64,000 bases of DNA from Candidatus Leptofilum proximum. GTDB taxonomy: Bacteria > Chloroflexota > Anaerolineae > Promineifilales > Promineifilaceae. Shown piece by piece: positions 32,630-41,090 of the stretch; the stretch's first letter is position 1; each line of letters opens with the position of its first letter. The notes beneath the pieces are model-generated. The model saw only the letters and a list, made by a program, of their open reading frames with translations, ran no database searches and had not been told where the DNA came from. The DNA lies in NCBI GenBank assembly GCA_016710325.1, contig JADJXK010000002.1:1798001-1862000 (forward strand), written 5' to 3'. The position numbers and the translations under genes are program-made.

Positions 32630-32902
32630 CTACAATAAAAAGTACGGATCGAGAATGCGCACCTCGGTGATGCGATCAACGGGCTGTTTGTTGCGCAGTC
32701 CCGCACGGCGAATCGCTTCTGGCGACGGGGCATCGCAGATGTAAAAGACCTTTTGCCGGTCGGGGGTGACGTAGGAAATGATCCAGGTCACTTCGTCGAT
32801 GGCGTTGTTGCGGATAATGTGGAGGCACAGCCGGGCGCCGCGCTCGTCCAACGACAGCGGCAGTCCATCCGGAAAAGTTTGTTCGACCAGGTAGCGGGGC
32901 AT
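32630..32902 (-). CDS. DUF4242 / SCO4226-like small protein
   Basis: A 90-residue ferredoxin-like-fold protein: MPRYLVEQTFPDGLPLSLDE at the start, VTWIISYVTPDRQKVFYICDAPSPEAIRRAG in the middle. The VTW...YV..D..K.FCIYDAPSPEAIR pattern is that of DUF4242, whose Streptomyces member SCO4226 binds nickel. AAGGAGGA precedes the ATG. It lies between a lipoprotein gene and a beta-helix gene, all on one strand with short gaps. Confidence 0.8.
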   Translation of the reverse strand: MPRYLVEQTFPDGLPLSLDERGARLCLHIIRNNAIDEVTWIISYVTPDRQKVFYICDAPSPEAIRRAGLRNKQPVDRITEVRILDPYFLL

Positions 32903-32930
32903 CCGGCGGTCCTCCTTTGGGTCAGCTGCG

Positions 32931-33356
32931 TTACGGCAGGTTTACCGATGATACGTCCAGGTAGCAGCTGGTTTCAGACGGCCGTTTCACCCGCCCCATC
33001 ACCGTCACCACCGTATTGCGATCCGCCAGCGTGTCATCATCCAGCACATAGCTTAAATCGTCGGCGCTGTACTGCTCTGGCGGCAGTTTGAGCATGTTGG
33101 CCCGCGGATTGTCGCTGGCGCGCATGTCGGCCAGTATGCCACTGCCGCCCCCGCCAAAGTTGAGGCGGCATTTGCCTTCCTGGCAGGTGAGGAAGGAGGG
33201 CAGGCTAAACTGGCCCTCGACCAACACCCAGGTGTTTGATTCCATGGTGCACAGTTCGGCCACAGCGGCGGGGATGGGGTCTGGCTCGGCTTCACAGGCG
33301 GTGAGGAAAACGGCCGTTAATCCCAGTAAGCTCAGTAAAATCAAAATCGGTTTCAT
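32931..33356 (-). CDS. Small lipoprotein of unknown function
   Basis: A 141-residue protein with an N-terminal lipobox (LTAC, Cys at residue 21). The mature part has two Cys pairs (LCTMESN, LTCQEGKC, SCYLDVS) and strands suggesting a small OB-like or beta-barrel domain (TWVLVEGQFSLPSF, NTVVTVMGRVKRP). I do not recognise the family. AGGAGCG precedes the ATG. Confidence 0.6.
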   Translation of the reverse strand: MKPILILLSLLGLTAVFLTACEAEPDPIPAAVAELCTMESNTWVLVEGQFSLPSFLTCQEGKCRLNFGGGGSGILADMRASDNPRANMLKLPPEQYSADDLSYVLDDDTLADRNTVVTVMGRVKRPSETSCYLDVSSVNLP

Positions 33357-33422
33357 GGGTCACGCTCCTGTTTTGGTGTGCGATAGGTGCGACGCGCTTT
33401 TGAAGTGCGTCGCACCTCAAAG

Positions 33423-34763
33423 TTACTTTTCAATCAAAGGCAAATAGTTCCAGTGGTCGGGTGTAAAAGCGATGGTGGGCACCAGCGTCGCCGTTGGCGT
33501 GGGGGTGGGGGCTTCGCTGGCCCCGGCTTCGTAAGCACCTATGTCACAGAGCGGGCTGCCGTTGGCCGGGCGGCTAAAGCCGCGCTGGTCGGTGCCCAGC
33601 AGCGCGCTGGTATGGTCGCGGCAGCCGCCGGGATTGCCCGCATTGATGGCCGGGCTGCCCGCCAACAGCGCCTGGGTCAACGTCGCACCACCGTTGTTTT
33701 GCAGCGGTCCCAAAATCGCATCTACACCAGTCAGGTTGCCGGTGGTATTGCCGTTGATGGTGCAGCCGGTGACGTTGGTAATCAGGTTGTACCCTTCGCT
33801 GGTCACGGTGCCAGAGCAGTCGGGGTGCTGCTGGCCGGGGCTGCTGTCTATGTTGCCGCCGATGAGGGTATTGACGGCCGTCGTGCCACCCAGCAGGAAG
33901 GCCCCACCGCCGTCGCCGCTGTCGTTGCCATCGGAATCGGCCGTATTGCCGCTGATGGTGACGTTGTAGAGATGGTTGTTGTTGCTTTCGACGGTGTACA
34001 GGCCGCCGCCGCTGCCGCCAGCGCTGTTGCTGCTGAAGGTGCTGTTCACCACGTTTAGGCTGCCGGAGCTGGAGATTCCGCCGCCACCCCCGGTGACGGT
34101 ATTGCCGCTGATTTCGCTGTTGATAACGGTGGTTGGGGAAAAGCCGACGAAGATCCCGCCACCCCCGCTGGCCTGGTTGCCGTCGATGCGGCTGTGGGTG
34201 ACGGTGACTATCCCGCTGGCAAAAATACCGCCGCCAGAACCCGTCGCCGTGCTGGCCGTCACGCGGCTGTCGCTTAAGGTTAATACCCCCGTTACGTACA
34301 CGCCGCCGCCAGTGCTTGCGCTGCCGTTGCGTATGGTCAGGTCATTGACGGTGACCTGCGCGCCGCCGTGAACCTCAAAAATGCGGTCAAGATCAGCGCC
34401 ATCGATGATGCTGTTGTTGATGCCGCCGCCGTTGATGGTAACGTTGGCCGTGAGGTCCAGGTCGCCGGTTTGGGCGGCGTTTTCACCCGCGCCCGCCAGG
34501 CTCAGGGTATAGGTGCCAGGCGGCAGGGTGATGACGTCAGCGCCGCTGCCTGCGCTACAATTGTCTACGGCCGTATCCCCATTGGCCGCCAGCACTGCTT
34601 CGCGCAGGGAGCAGTCGCCGTCATTGTTCACCTCGTCGTCGGTGGTGGTAACGGTGATGGTGTCGGCGTGAACGAGGGGGGTGAGAACGGCCGTAACGCC
34701 CAATCCGCCTACCACCAACAAAAACAACAACAAACCCAAATGAAAAACGTTTTTAGCATTCAT
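33423..34763 (-). CDS. CSLREA-domain secreted beta-helix protein with YLPLIEK C-terminus
   Basis: A 446-residue protein. Signal peptide (about 1-30), then TITVTTTDDEVNNDGDCSLREAV, the CSLREA domain found at the head of secreted parallel beta-helix proteins. Coils of the VTGVLTLSDSRVTASTATGSGGG type follow, a choice-of-anchor Q-like end (FSRPANGSPLCDIGAYE), a Thr/Pro linker (TPTPTATLVPT) and the C-terminus HWNYLPLIEK. The start at 34763 follows AAGGAG. It is likely a surface-displayed adhesin-type protein in the same regulon as its neighbours. Confidence 0.8.
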   Translation of the reverse strand: MNAKNVFHLGLLLFLLVVGGLGVTAVLTPLVHADTITVTTTDDEVNNDGDCSLREAVLAANGDTAVDNCSAGSGADVITLPPGTYTLSLAGAGENAAQTGDLDLTANVTINGGGINNSIIDGADLDRIFEVHGGAQVTVNDLTIRNGSASTGGGVYVTGVLTLSDSRVTASTATGSGGGIFASGIVTVTHSRIDGNQASGGGGIFVGFSPTTVINSEISGNTVTGGGGGISSSGSLNVVNSTFSSNSAGGSGGGLYTVESNNNHLYNVTISGNTADSDGNDSGDGGGAFLLGGTTAVNTLIGGNIDSSPGQQHPDCSGTVTSEGYNLITNVTGCTINGNTTGNLTGVDAILGPLQNNGGATLTQALLAGSPAINAGNPGGCRDHTSALLGTDQRGFSRPANGSPLCDIGAYEAGASEAPTPTPTATLVPTIAFTPDHWNYLPLIEK

Positions 34764-34831
34764 ACAATCCAATACTCCTTCAAAAGTAATTCAACGCAGA
34801 GATGCGGAGGCGCAGAGAAGAAATCTGTTTA

Positions 34832-37621
34832 TTACCTGACAATAGTGGGCAGATAAACCTGGTAGGTACGGCCGTAATCCACAATCCACAGCTCCCCACC
34901 CAGCAGAGGATGTTCGCCATCGACAAAGGCACGGCCGTTTACCACCACAATCTCCGAGGTGTAAAACGAGTCGTAAGGCAGCGGCATCACGTCCTCTAGC
35001 AGCATGGTGCCTGCTTCGGTACCGTCAGAAATCCACAGCTCCTCCCCGGTGGGGTCGTCGCGCAGGGCGACAAAGAGGACGGTGTCTTCCGCCAGGTGGG
35101 TAATCAAGTACGGGTAGCCGCCATCCGTACCCACAAAAATGTCTTTAACCATGTGGGTGCCCGCCTCGGTGCCGTCAGACACCCACAGCTCGTAGTTGTG
35201 CGTGCCATCATCAGCCGAAAAGTAGAGCAGGTCGTTAACGGCCGTTAACCATTCTGGACGGGAGCCGCCAACTCCTTCGTCGATATCCTTCACCAGCCGC
35301 GTGCCCGCCTGCGTGCCGTCGGTCAGCCACAGCTCTTCACCATTAACGCCATCGTCAGCAGAAAAGTAGAGCAGGTTGTTGACGGCCGTTAAATAGCTTG
35401 GACCTGAGCCGTCGGGGCCGGGGGCAATGTCCATAACCGGCACGGTGCCTGCCGTGGTGCCGTCAGACACCCACAGCTCCCTTCCCCAGAGGGCATCGTC
35501 GGCCGCAAAGTAAAGCAAGCTGCCCACAGGAGCTAGATAACTCGGCACAGCGCTCGACGGACCGGTGAAAATATCCTTTACCATCGTTGTACCAGACACC
35601 GTACCGTCAGTGGCCCAAAGCTCCGCCCCGTGCACGCCGTCCTCCGCCACAAAATAGAGCAGCGAGCCAACAATTGTCAGGTTTCTTGGCTGTGCCGTCG
35701 CGGCGCCTGCCTGAATTTCGACAAACAAGTTAGTGTTAGCGGCCGTTCCATCCGTGCGCCACAACTCCCAACCGTTCACCCCATCATCGGCCGCGAAGTA
35801 GACAAAATCGCCAAATGCTGTCAGCTCGCTTATCTCGGTCGAATCGCTGCCGGGGCGAATGTCCTTCACCAGTTCCGTGGTGGCGGCGTCCCCCTGGGTG
35901 TGCCACAGCTCGGTGCCGCTGGTTGGGGTGAGGGCGGTAAAGTAGAGATAGCCGTCTAGTTCGGCATACGTGGAACTGCCGATGCCGCTGTAATCGGGAC
36001 CTGGATTTACGTCGGCCACCAGGTGTGTGCCGTTGGCCGTGCCGTCGCTAAACCACAGCTCGGTGCCATGCACCCCATCATCACTGCGGAACATCACCCC
36101 ATCGCCAAATGGAGTTATGTTGAAGGGCCAGGCGCTGTCCGTAAAGGAATCAGCCACATCGAGCACCAGCTTTGTTTCGGCCGATGTGCCATCGCTGCGC
36201 CACATTTCGCGCCCATGCACGCCGTCATTGGCGGTGAAGATGAGCGAGTTGGCCAGCGGCTTCAGGTTGTTGGGTGCGCTGGACTGAGGGCCGGGGAAGA
36301 TGTCTTGCACCAGGACGGTGCCACCGGAGGTACCGTCGCTGCGCCACAGCTCGCGGCCGCTGCTGCTGTTTTCGGCAGTGAAGAAGAGCTGGCCATTGAC
36401 GGCCGAAAAATCACGCGGGAAGCTATTGGTGGTGCCTGGGGCAATGTCTTTAAGGAGTTGGGTGCCAACGGCCGTTCCATCCGACACCCACACTTCGGTT
36501 CCATACACGTTATCGTAAGGCACGAGAAAGATCAGGCCGCCAGCCGCCGTGATTGTTTGAATGGAGGCTGAGGCACTACCGGCGTTAATATCCTTGATCA
36601 TGAAGGTACCGCCGGGCGTGCCATCGCTGCGCCACAGCTCCCCACCGTTCACCCCGTCGTTGGCATAAAAAACAATCCCGTTACCGATCACCGTTTTGTC
36701 ACTGGGGGCAGAACTTAATGATCCAGGGCGAATGTCTATCTGGCTGGTGCCCGCGCTGGTCCCGTCGGAAACCCACAGTTCATAGCCGTTGCTGGGGCCG
36801 TCCTGCGCCGTGAGAAAAAGCAGGCTGCCATTGGTCACAATCTCGTAACTCGTCAACGATGAGCTTGTTCCAGGATTAATATCGATCACCAGGGAAGTGC
36901 CACCGGGCGTGCCATCGGTACGCCATAACTCAGTGCCATGCACGCCGTCATTGGCCCTGAAATAGAGATACCCACCCATCGCCACAAACGCTTCGGGGTC
37001 AGAATTGGACGTGCCTGGATTGATGTCCGCCAGCAGAACCGTACCACCAGTTGTGCCATCGCTGATCCACAGCTCACGGCCGTGGGTACCGTCGCCAGCC
37101 TGAAACACCAGCTGGTTATTAAACACTACTACATCCGAGACAAAAGACCCCAGCACGCCGGGATAGATGTCTTTCAGCAAAACCGTGCCGCCATCGGTGC
37201 CGTCGCTCAGCCAGAGTTCCCGGCCATGGGTTTCATCCATTGCCAGCAGCACCAGCTGGCCATTTAATGACTGGACAGGGTAAGCGTCGCTGCTTATCGG
37301 ACCGGGGATGATGTCTTTGACCAGCCGGGCATCGGGTACAGTTTCCTCTCTCACCCACAGCTCTCGCCCGTGATCATCATCCCTGGCGCTAAAGTAAATC
37401 TGGCTGCCCAGCTTTAAGTAGGCGGAAGGCTCCGAGCCGAGGGGCACGGTGTTGATGTCGGTGACGAGGGTGGGCGGGGAGACGTTGGGGGGAACGGCCG
37501 TACCGCTCACCACTACCGCCGGACGCATCTCATTTTGGGCCACCGCCAGCGGCAAAAAAACGGCTAAACTCAGCGTTAGCAGAGCCAGCCGAACAATACG
37601 CAAATTAACGCTACGATTCAT
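34832..37621 (-). CDS. ELWxxDGTxxGT-repeat secreted protein with YLPTIVR C-terminus
   Basis: A 929-residue protein. After a signal peptide (about 1-28) it is built almost entirely of about 18 copies of a roughly 48-residue unit with the core GxELWxSDGTxxGTxLVKDIxPG, the known hyalin-like ELWxxDGTxxGT repeat, each predicted as a blade or beta module, probably binding surfaces or glycans. It ends TYQVYLPTIVR. The related nucleotide repeats would favour recombination and copy-number change. A Shine-Dalgarno GGAG lies 11 bases before the ATG. Confidence 0.85.
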   Translation of the reverse strand: MNRSVNLRIVRLALLTLSLAVFLPLAVAQNEMRPAVVVSGTAVPPNVSPPTLVTDINTVPLGSEPSAYLKLGSQIYFSARDDDHGRELWVREETVPDARLVKDIIPGPISSDAYPVQSLNGQLVLLAMDETHGRELWLSDGTDGGTVLLKDIYPGVLGSFVSDVVVFNNQLVFQAGDGTHGRELWISDGTTGGTVLLADINPGTSNSDPEAFVAMGGYLYFRANDGVHGTELWRTDGTPGGTSLVIDINPGTSSSLTSYEIVTNGSLLFLTAQDGPSNGYELWVSDGTSAGTSQIDIRPGSLSSAPSDKTVIGNGIVFYANDGVNGGELWRSDGTPGGTFMIKDINAGSASASIQTITAAGGLIFLVPYDNVYGTEVWVSDGTAVGTQLLKDIAPGTTNSFPRDFSAVNGQLFFTAENSSSGRELWRSDGTSGGTVLVQDIFPGPQSSAPNNLKPLANSLIFTANDGVHGREMWRSDGTSAETKLVLDVADSFTDSAWPFNITPFGDGVMFRSDDGVHGTELWFSDGTANGTHLVADVNPGPDYSGIGSSTYAELDGYLYFTALTPTSGTELWHTQGDAATTELVKDIRPGSDSTEISELTAFGDFVYFAADDGVNGWELWRTDGTAANTNLFVEIQAGAATAQPRNLTIVGSLLYFVAEDGVHGAELWATDGTVSGTTMVKDIFTGPSSAVPSYLAPVGSLLYFAADDALWGRELWVSDGTTAGTVPVMDIAPGPDGSGPSYLTAVNNLLYFSADDGVNGEELWLTDGTQAGTRLVKDIDEGVGGSRPEWLTAVNDLLYFSADDGTHNYELWVSDGTEAGTHMVKDIFVGTDGGYPYLITHLAEDTVLFVALRDDPTGEELWISDGTEAGTMLLEDVMPLPYDSFYTSEIVVVNGRAFVDGEHPLLGGELWIVDYGRTYQVYLPTIVR

Positions 37622-37671
37622 TTATGTCTACTCCAATAAATAGGTGCTTGACTAAACTGCTTAGAGGTGAA

Positions 37672-37699
37672 CCTGGAGAGCCTCTTCTGGCTCTCCAGG
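37672..37699. repeat. 11-bp-stem hairpin between two small-protein and ELW genes
   Basis: CCTGGAGAGCC (37672-37682), TCTTCT, GGCTCTCCAGG (37689-37699). No T-run follows on the minus strand, so it may be an mRNA processing or stability element rather than an intrinsic terminator. Confidence 0.6.
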
Positions 37700-37744
37700 G
37701 AATGACAAGAAGGAGAGCACTAACTGCTCCCTATTCACTCGGGG

Positions 37745-37917
37745 CTAACCCACCACGGTGATGGGCCGGACGCCGGAAGCAGAATCCTGGTCGTTGGGAT
37801 ACAGCCACTCGTGGTCGATGCTGGCAAAGATTTTGGCGAACATAAAGCAGGTACCGTTACTTTGGTATCGACGTAGTTGATAACGGCCGTACGCACTTCA
37901 TCCAGATTAATGGTCAT
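37745..37917 (-). pseudogene. Small gene split by a one-base frameshift
   Basis: The first frame (start 37917) gives MTINLDEVRTAVINYVDTKV then TVPAL, after which it turns into low-quality Ser/Pro-rich sequence. A second frame from 37843 gives MFAKIFASIDHEWLYPNDQD and ends SGVRPITVVG at 37745. Inserting one base near 37845 would join them into a 57-residue protein. Either an assembly error or a recent mutation explains this. Family unknown. It lies between the ELW gene and mini-protein 2 on the same strand. Confidence 0.5.
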
Positions 37918-38039
37918 GATCTTGCTCCTTTTTTGGGCGGTCTGAGCCCAGCGATATACGGCCGTTCATAGCCGCCACGCTGCTGTGCTTAACAGACCTG
38001 ACTCAAATAGATGGGCTGTGGTGTCAAAAACGGTGGTGT

Positions 38040-38240
38040 TTACAGAAACTTGCTCAGAAAAAAGCTGAGCGTTCGTTTGGCGGAAGCGGAGGGTGGTGTG
38101 GGGGCAGGGTGAGAGGGGGGTTGTAACGGCCGTTCCCGGACCAGGTTGACGCCGAGCGGCCGTTCCTCTTGTCGTTGTTCGTGGGATATTGTTTGCTTAT
38201 CTTTCTTAGGCCAATGAAGGGCAGCAGGTGACTTACTCAT
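38040..38240 (-). CDS. MSK-type mini-protein 2, unknown function
   Basis: A 66-residue paralogue of the protein at 30800-31009. The conserved ends are MSKSPAALHWPKK and TLSFFLSKFL, with LGVN in the middle. The linker between LGVN and the hydrophobic end is Pro/Ser-rich (PSHPAPTPPSASA). Net basic, no Cys, no classical signal peptide. It is transcribed directly downstream of the LuxR-type ATPase regulator, which may control it. A peptide precursor, signal or targeting partner is conceivable but unproven. Confidence 0.6.
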   Translation of the reverse strand: MSKSPAALHWPKKDKQTISHEQRQEERPLGVNLVRERPLQPPSHPAPTPPSASAKRTLSFFLSKFL

Positions 38241-38489
38241 ACACTGTTCTCCTGATGGCTCCGGCGGGGCGCCAGCGAGCCAGACAAATTACAACCTTCG
38301 GACACACCTTCAGGATAGGTGTTTTCCCAGGCCAATTCATCGGGAGACCCTCCCTATTTTGAGTTGTTTGATTCCCTATTTTGTGCCTGTTTCCTGGCTG
38401 GCAAGGTTTATCAAACCGCGGAGGCGCAAAGAGCGCAGAGATTTTCTGAGGTAGATTCCTCAGCGTTCTGCGCGTCTCTGCGGTGATTT
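38241..38489. repeat. Spacer with CGCAAAGAGCGCAGAG hairpin repeat
   Basis: AACCGCGGAGGCGCAAAGAG (from 38411) faces GCGCGTCTCTGCGGT (to 38488), the common spacer repeat type. Nothing gene-like is seen in the remaining 170 bp (38241-38410), which must carry the promoter of mini-protein 2 if it is not read through from the regulator. Confidence 0.6.
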
Positions 38490-41072
38490 TTATTGCTTGC
38501 GTAATTCAGGGGATGTGCGGGCGAGAACGGCCGCTTCTTCACGAGAGGCGACGTTGAGCTTGCCTAAAACGGCCGAAACATGATGGTCCACCGTTTTGGG
38601 CGAAATGTGCAGGCGGGCGGCAATCTCCGCATTGGTCAGCTCTTCAGTCAGCAGGGCCAGAATCTGCATCTGGCGATTGGTGAGCTGGAAGGGATTTTCC
38701 TTGGTGGTGGACCGGGGACCACGCGGGATGGCTTCCACCCCTGCGTCGCGCAGCGCCTGGCGCACACGCTCGGCCATGGGGCGCGCCCCCAGCTGTTCAA
38801 AGAGGGCCAGCGCCTGCTTTTGCGCTTCGCTGTCGCCCTGGGATAGGGCGCGCGCCTGCTCGTAGGGGCAACCCATGCCAGCCCACGCAGCGGCCGCTTC
38901 GCGCCACTGGCCGTGAATTTCCTGGATGAACGGCCGTACCATCCAGTCAAATGTTTCCACGGCTGTGCCGCTGCACCAGTGCCAATAGGCCAGCTCGGCG
39001 GCAAAGCCCGGCTGCTTATTCTTTACAGTGACCTGGTAAAAGTCCGTTAATAAATCTTGCAGACTCGTCTGATCACCTGACAGCCAGGCCACTTCAGCAG
39101 CGGCGCAATAATAGATGCCAATGCGCTGTTGGTTGCCAACCCTTTCTGACTGAATCAAGGCTTCATCCAATAGCAGCCTGGCCTTTTCAATTTCTCCCCG
39201 GCGGGCAAACACACGTGTACGCGCTATGAGCGCCGGAATGCGCAAAATTGGGGGACCTGCTTCTTTCAACACCGCCTCAGCCAGTGCTTCGCTTTCTGCC
39301 CAGCGGCCCTGATAGAGCCGAAGTATCGACTCCCACGCCCGAGTCATACTTAAATTGAAGTCTAAATCATGAGCAATCAGGTAGGGTTGCGCCGTTGCCA
39401 GAAGTTCCTCCACCCACCGGGTTCGGAAGGTATCTAATCCGTGCATAATCAGATTGGAGTAGTTTGTGCCGGCAACCCTGAACTGTTTATTCTCCAGCGC
39501 CTGCCCCAGACATTTTTCCAGGTGTTGCAGGCCTTTTGCATGGTCAAAAGGCATCATACAAAGGCCAACCACCTGGTAAGCATCCAGGATGACTTCGATT
39601 TGCTCTTGCCGCAGCGCCATTTGGTACCCTTCTTCCGCATACGCCAGCGCCGATTGGGCCTCACCGCTTAGGAGAGAAAGCATTGCCAACAGGCGGTAAG
39701 CGGTCGCCAGAGAAGGATTAGGTGACAATGGCTCCAGAATGGCTAATGCCTCCTGCAAAAGCCGTTCAGATTCTGCAGGCTTACCCTGACGATACAAGAC
39801 AGTAGCCATGCGTGTCAGCTCCAGCCCCTGCCGAACTGGCATCTGAGCAGTCCGGGCAAGTTCTGCGGCCCGCCGAAAAGCATTCAGGCTTGTTGTTAGG
39901 TCCTGGCCTTGGGTATTCAGGCCATAACTTGCATAAAGCTCAATTTGCTCCTGAAGCGGCAAATCATCCGCGTAACGCAGCGCCAATGCAAATAGAGAGG
40001 TGGCTGCCCGCAGCATGCCCAGTGCGGTCGCTTCCTTTCCGGCCGCCTGGGCGTAGGTCAGAATTGCTTGCTGATTACAAGCGCCTTCGGCATGATGGGC
40101 CAGCCGCGCCAGGTCTTTTTTGCCAGCAGGTGAAACTTTCAGGGCGTCCAAAACGGCCTGGTGCAAAAAGGTGCGCTGGTGTGGCACAACCTGGTTGAGG
40201 ATGGCCTGGCGCGCCAGCTCATGACGAAAAACAAAATAATCGCCCTGGACCAGCAGGATACCCAGTTCCAGGCTTTCTTCGACGGCATCGGCCTCGGCCT
40301 GGGTGACGGCTTTGAGTAGCCACGGCTCGATGCGCTGGCCAATGACGGCCGCCGCATTCAACACCGCCCGCCCGGACAATGAAAGCCGCGAAACGCGGGC
40401 CAGCACCACCTCGCGTACTGTGGCCGGAATGCCTTCTGCGTCGGAGGTGAGCACCTGGTTGATGAAAAACGGATTGCCTGCGGTCATGCGGTGCAGTTGG
40501 GCCACATCCCCACGATAATTTTTGGCCAGCTGGCGTACGGCCGTTAACGACAACGGCGTCAGCCCCAACCGCTCCACCCCTGGGTGCCGCACCAGGTCCC
40601 CCAACAGCAGCCGCAGCGGATGCTGCGACCCCAGTTCGTCGTCCCGGTAGGTAGCAAGGATGAGGGAGCACGTCTGCTGGATGCGCCGTCCCAGATATTT
40701 GAGCAAATCCAGCGTGGCTTCATCGGCCCAATGAATGTCTTCAAAAACAAGGATGGTGGGGGTCTGGCATTCTTGCAGGCAGGCGGCAAAGATAGCGGGC
40801 CGGTTGGGAGCGCCTTCCAGCAAAGACAGCAATTCGCCGCGCAGCTGGGCGGCCATGTCATGCAGGGGACCCAACGGCCGTGGCGTGAACAAGGCGTCAG
40901 ACGCACCCCACAGCACCCGGGTAGTCTGGCGGGGGATGAACTGCTCCACCAGGCTGGTTTTGCCAATGCCCGCCTCGCCGCTGATGAGCAGGAAACGGCC
41001 GCTGCCCGCCAACGCCTGCTGCAGCTCTTTTTCCATTTTATTCAGCACGTCACTTCGTTCCAGAAGTTCCAT
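38490..41072 (-). CDS. MalT-like LuxR-family ATPase transcriptional regulator
   Basis: An 860-residue STAND-type regulator. The N-terminal ATPase has P-loop SGEAGIGKTSLVEQF (about 30-44) and Walker B ILVFEDIHWADEATLDLL. A long TPR-like sensor region occupies about 350-780. The C-terminal LuxR helix-turn-helix is LTNRQMQILALLTEELTNAE followed by IAARLHISPKTVDHHV (about 795-840). Members bind an inducer, oligomerise with ATP and activate promoters. It starts 18 bases behind the SARP-type regulator, so the two are one operon. Confidence 0.85.
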   Translation of the reverse strand: MELLERSDVLNKMEKELQQALAGSGRFLLISGEAGIGKTSLVEQFIPRQTTRVLWGASDALFTPRPLGPLHDMAAQLRGELLSLLEGAPNRPAIFAACLQECQTPTILVFEDIHWADEATLDLLKYLGRRIQQTCSLILATYRDDELGSQHPLRLLLGDLVRHPGVERLGLTPLSLTAVRQLAKNYRGDVAQLHRMTAGNPFFINQVLTSDAEGIPATVREVVLARVSRLSLSGRAVLNAAAVIGQRIEPWLLKAVTQAEADAVEESLELGILLVQGDYFVFRHELARQAILNQVVPHQRTFLHQAVLDALKVSPAGKKDLARLAHHAEGACNQQAILTYAQAAGKEATALGMLRAATSLFALALRYADDLPLQEQIELYASYGLNTQGQDLTTSLNAFRRAAELARTAQMPVRQGLELTRMATVLYRQGKPAESERLLQEALAILEPLSPNPSLATAYRLLAMLSLLSGEAQSALAYAEEGYQMALRQEQIEVILDAYQVVGLCMMPFDHAKGLQHLEKCLGQALENKQFRVAGTNYSNLIMHGLDTFRTRWVEELLATAQPYLIAHDLDFNLSMTRAWESILRLYQGRWAESEALAEAVLKEAGPPILRIPALIARTRVFARRGEIEKARLLLDEALIQSERVGNQQRIGIYYCAAAEVAWLSGDQTSLQDLLTDFYQVTVKNKQPGFAAELAYWHWCSGTAVETFDWMVRPFIQEIHGQWREAAAAWAGMGCPYEQARALSQGDSEAQKQALALFEQLGARPMAERVRQALRDAGVEAIPRGPRSTTKENPFQLTNRQMQILALLTEELTNAEIAARLHISPKTVDHHVSAVLGKLNVASREEAAVLARTSPELRKQ

Positions 41073-41090
41073 AGTCCCTCACCCGTAAAC

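Noticed and set aside
33541..34371. Long Pro/Leu-rich frames on the + strand
   Set aside because: They are antisense shadows of the CSLREA gene, with the low-complexity composition expected from GC-rich complement.
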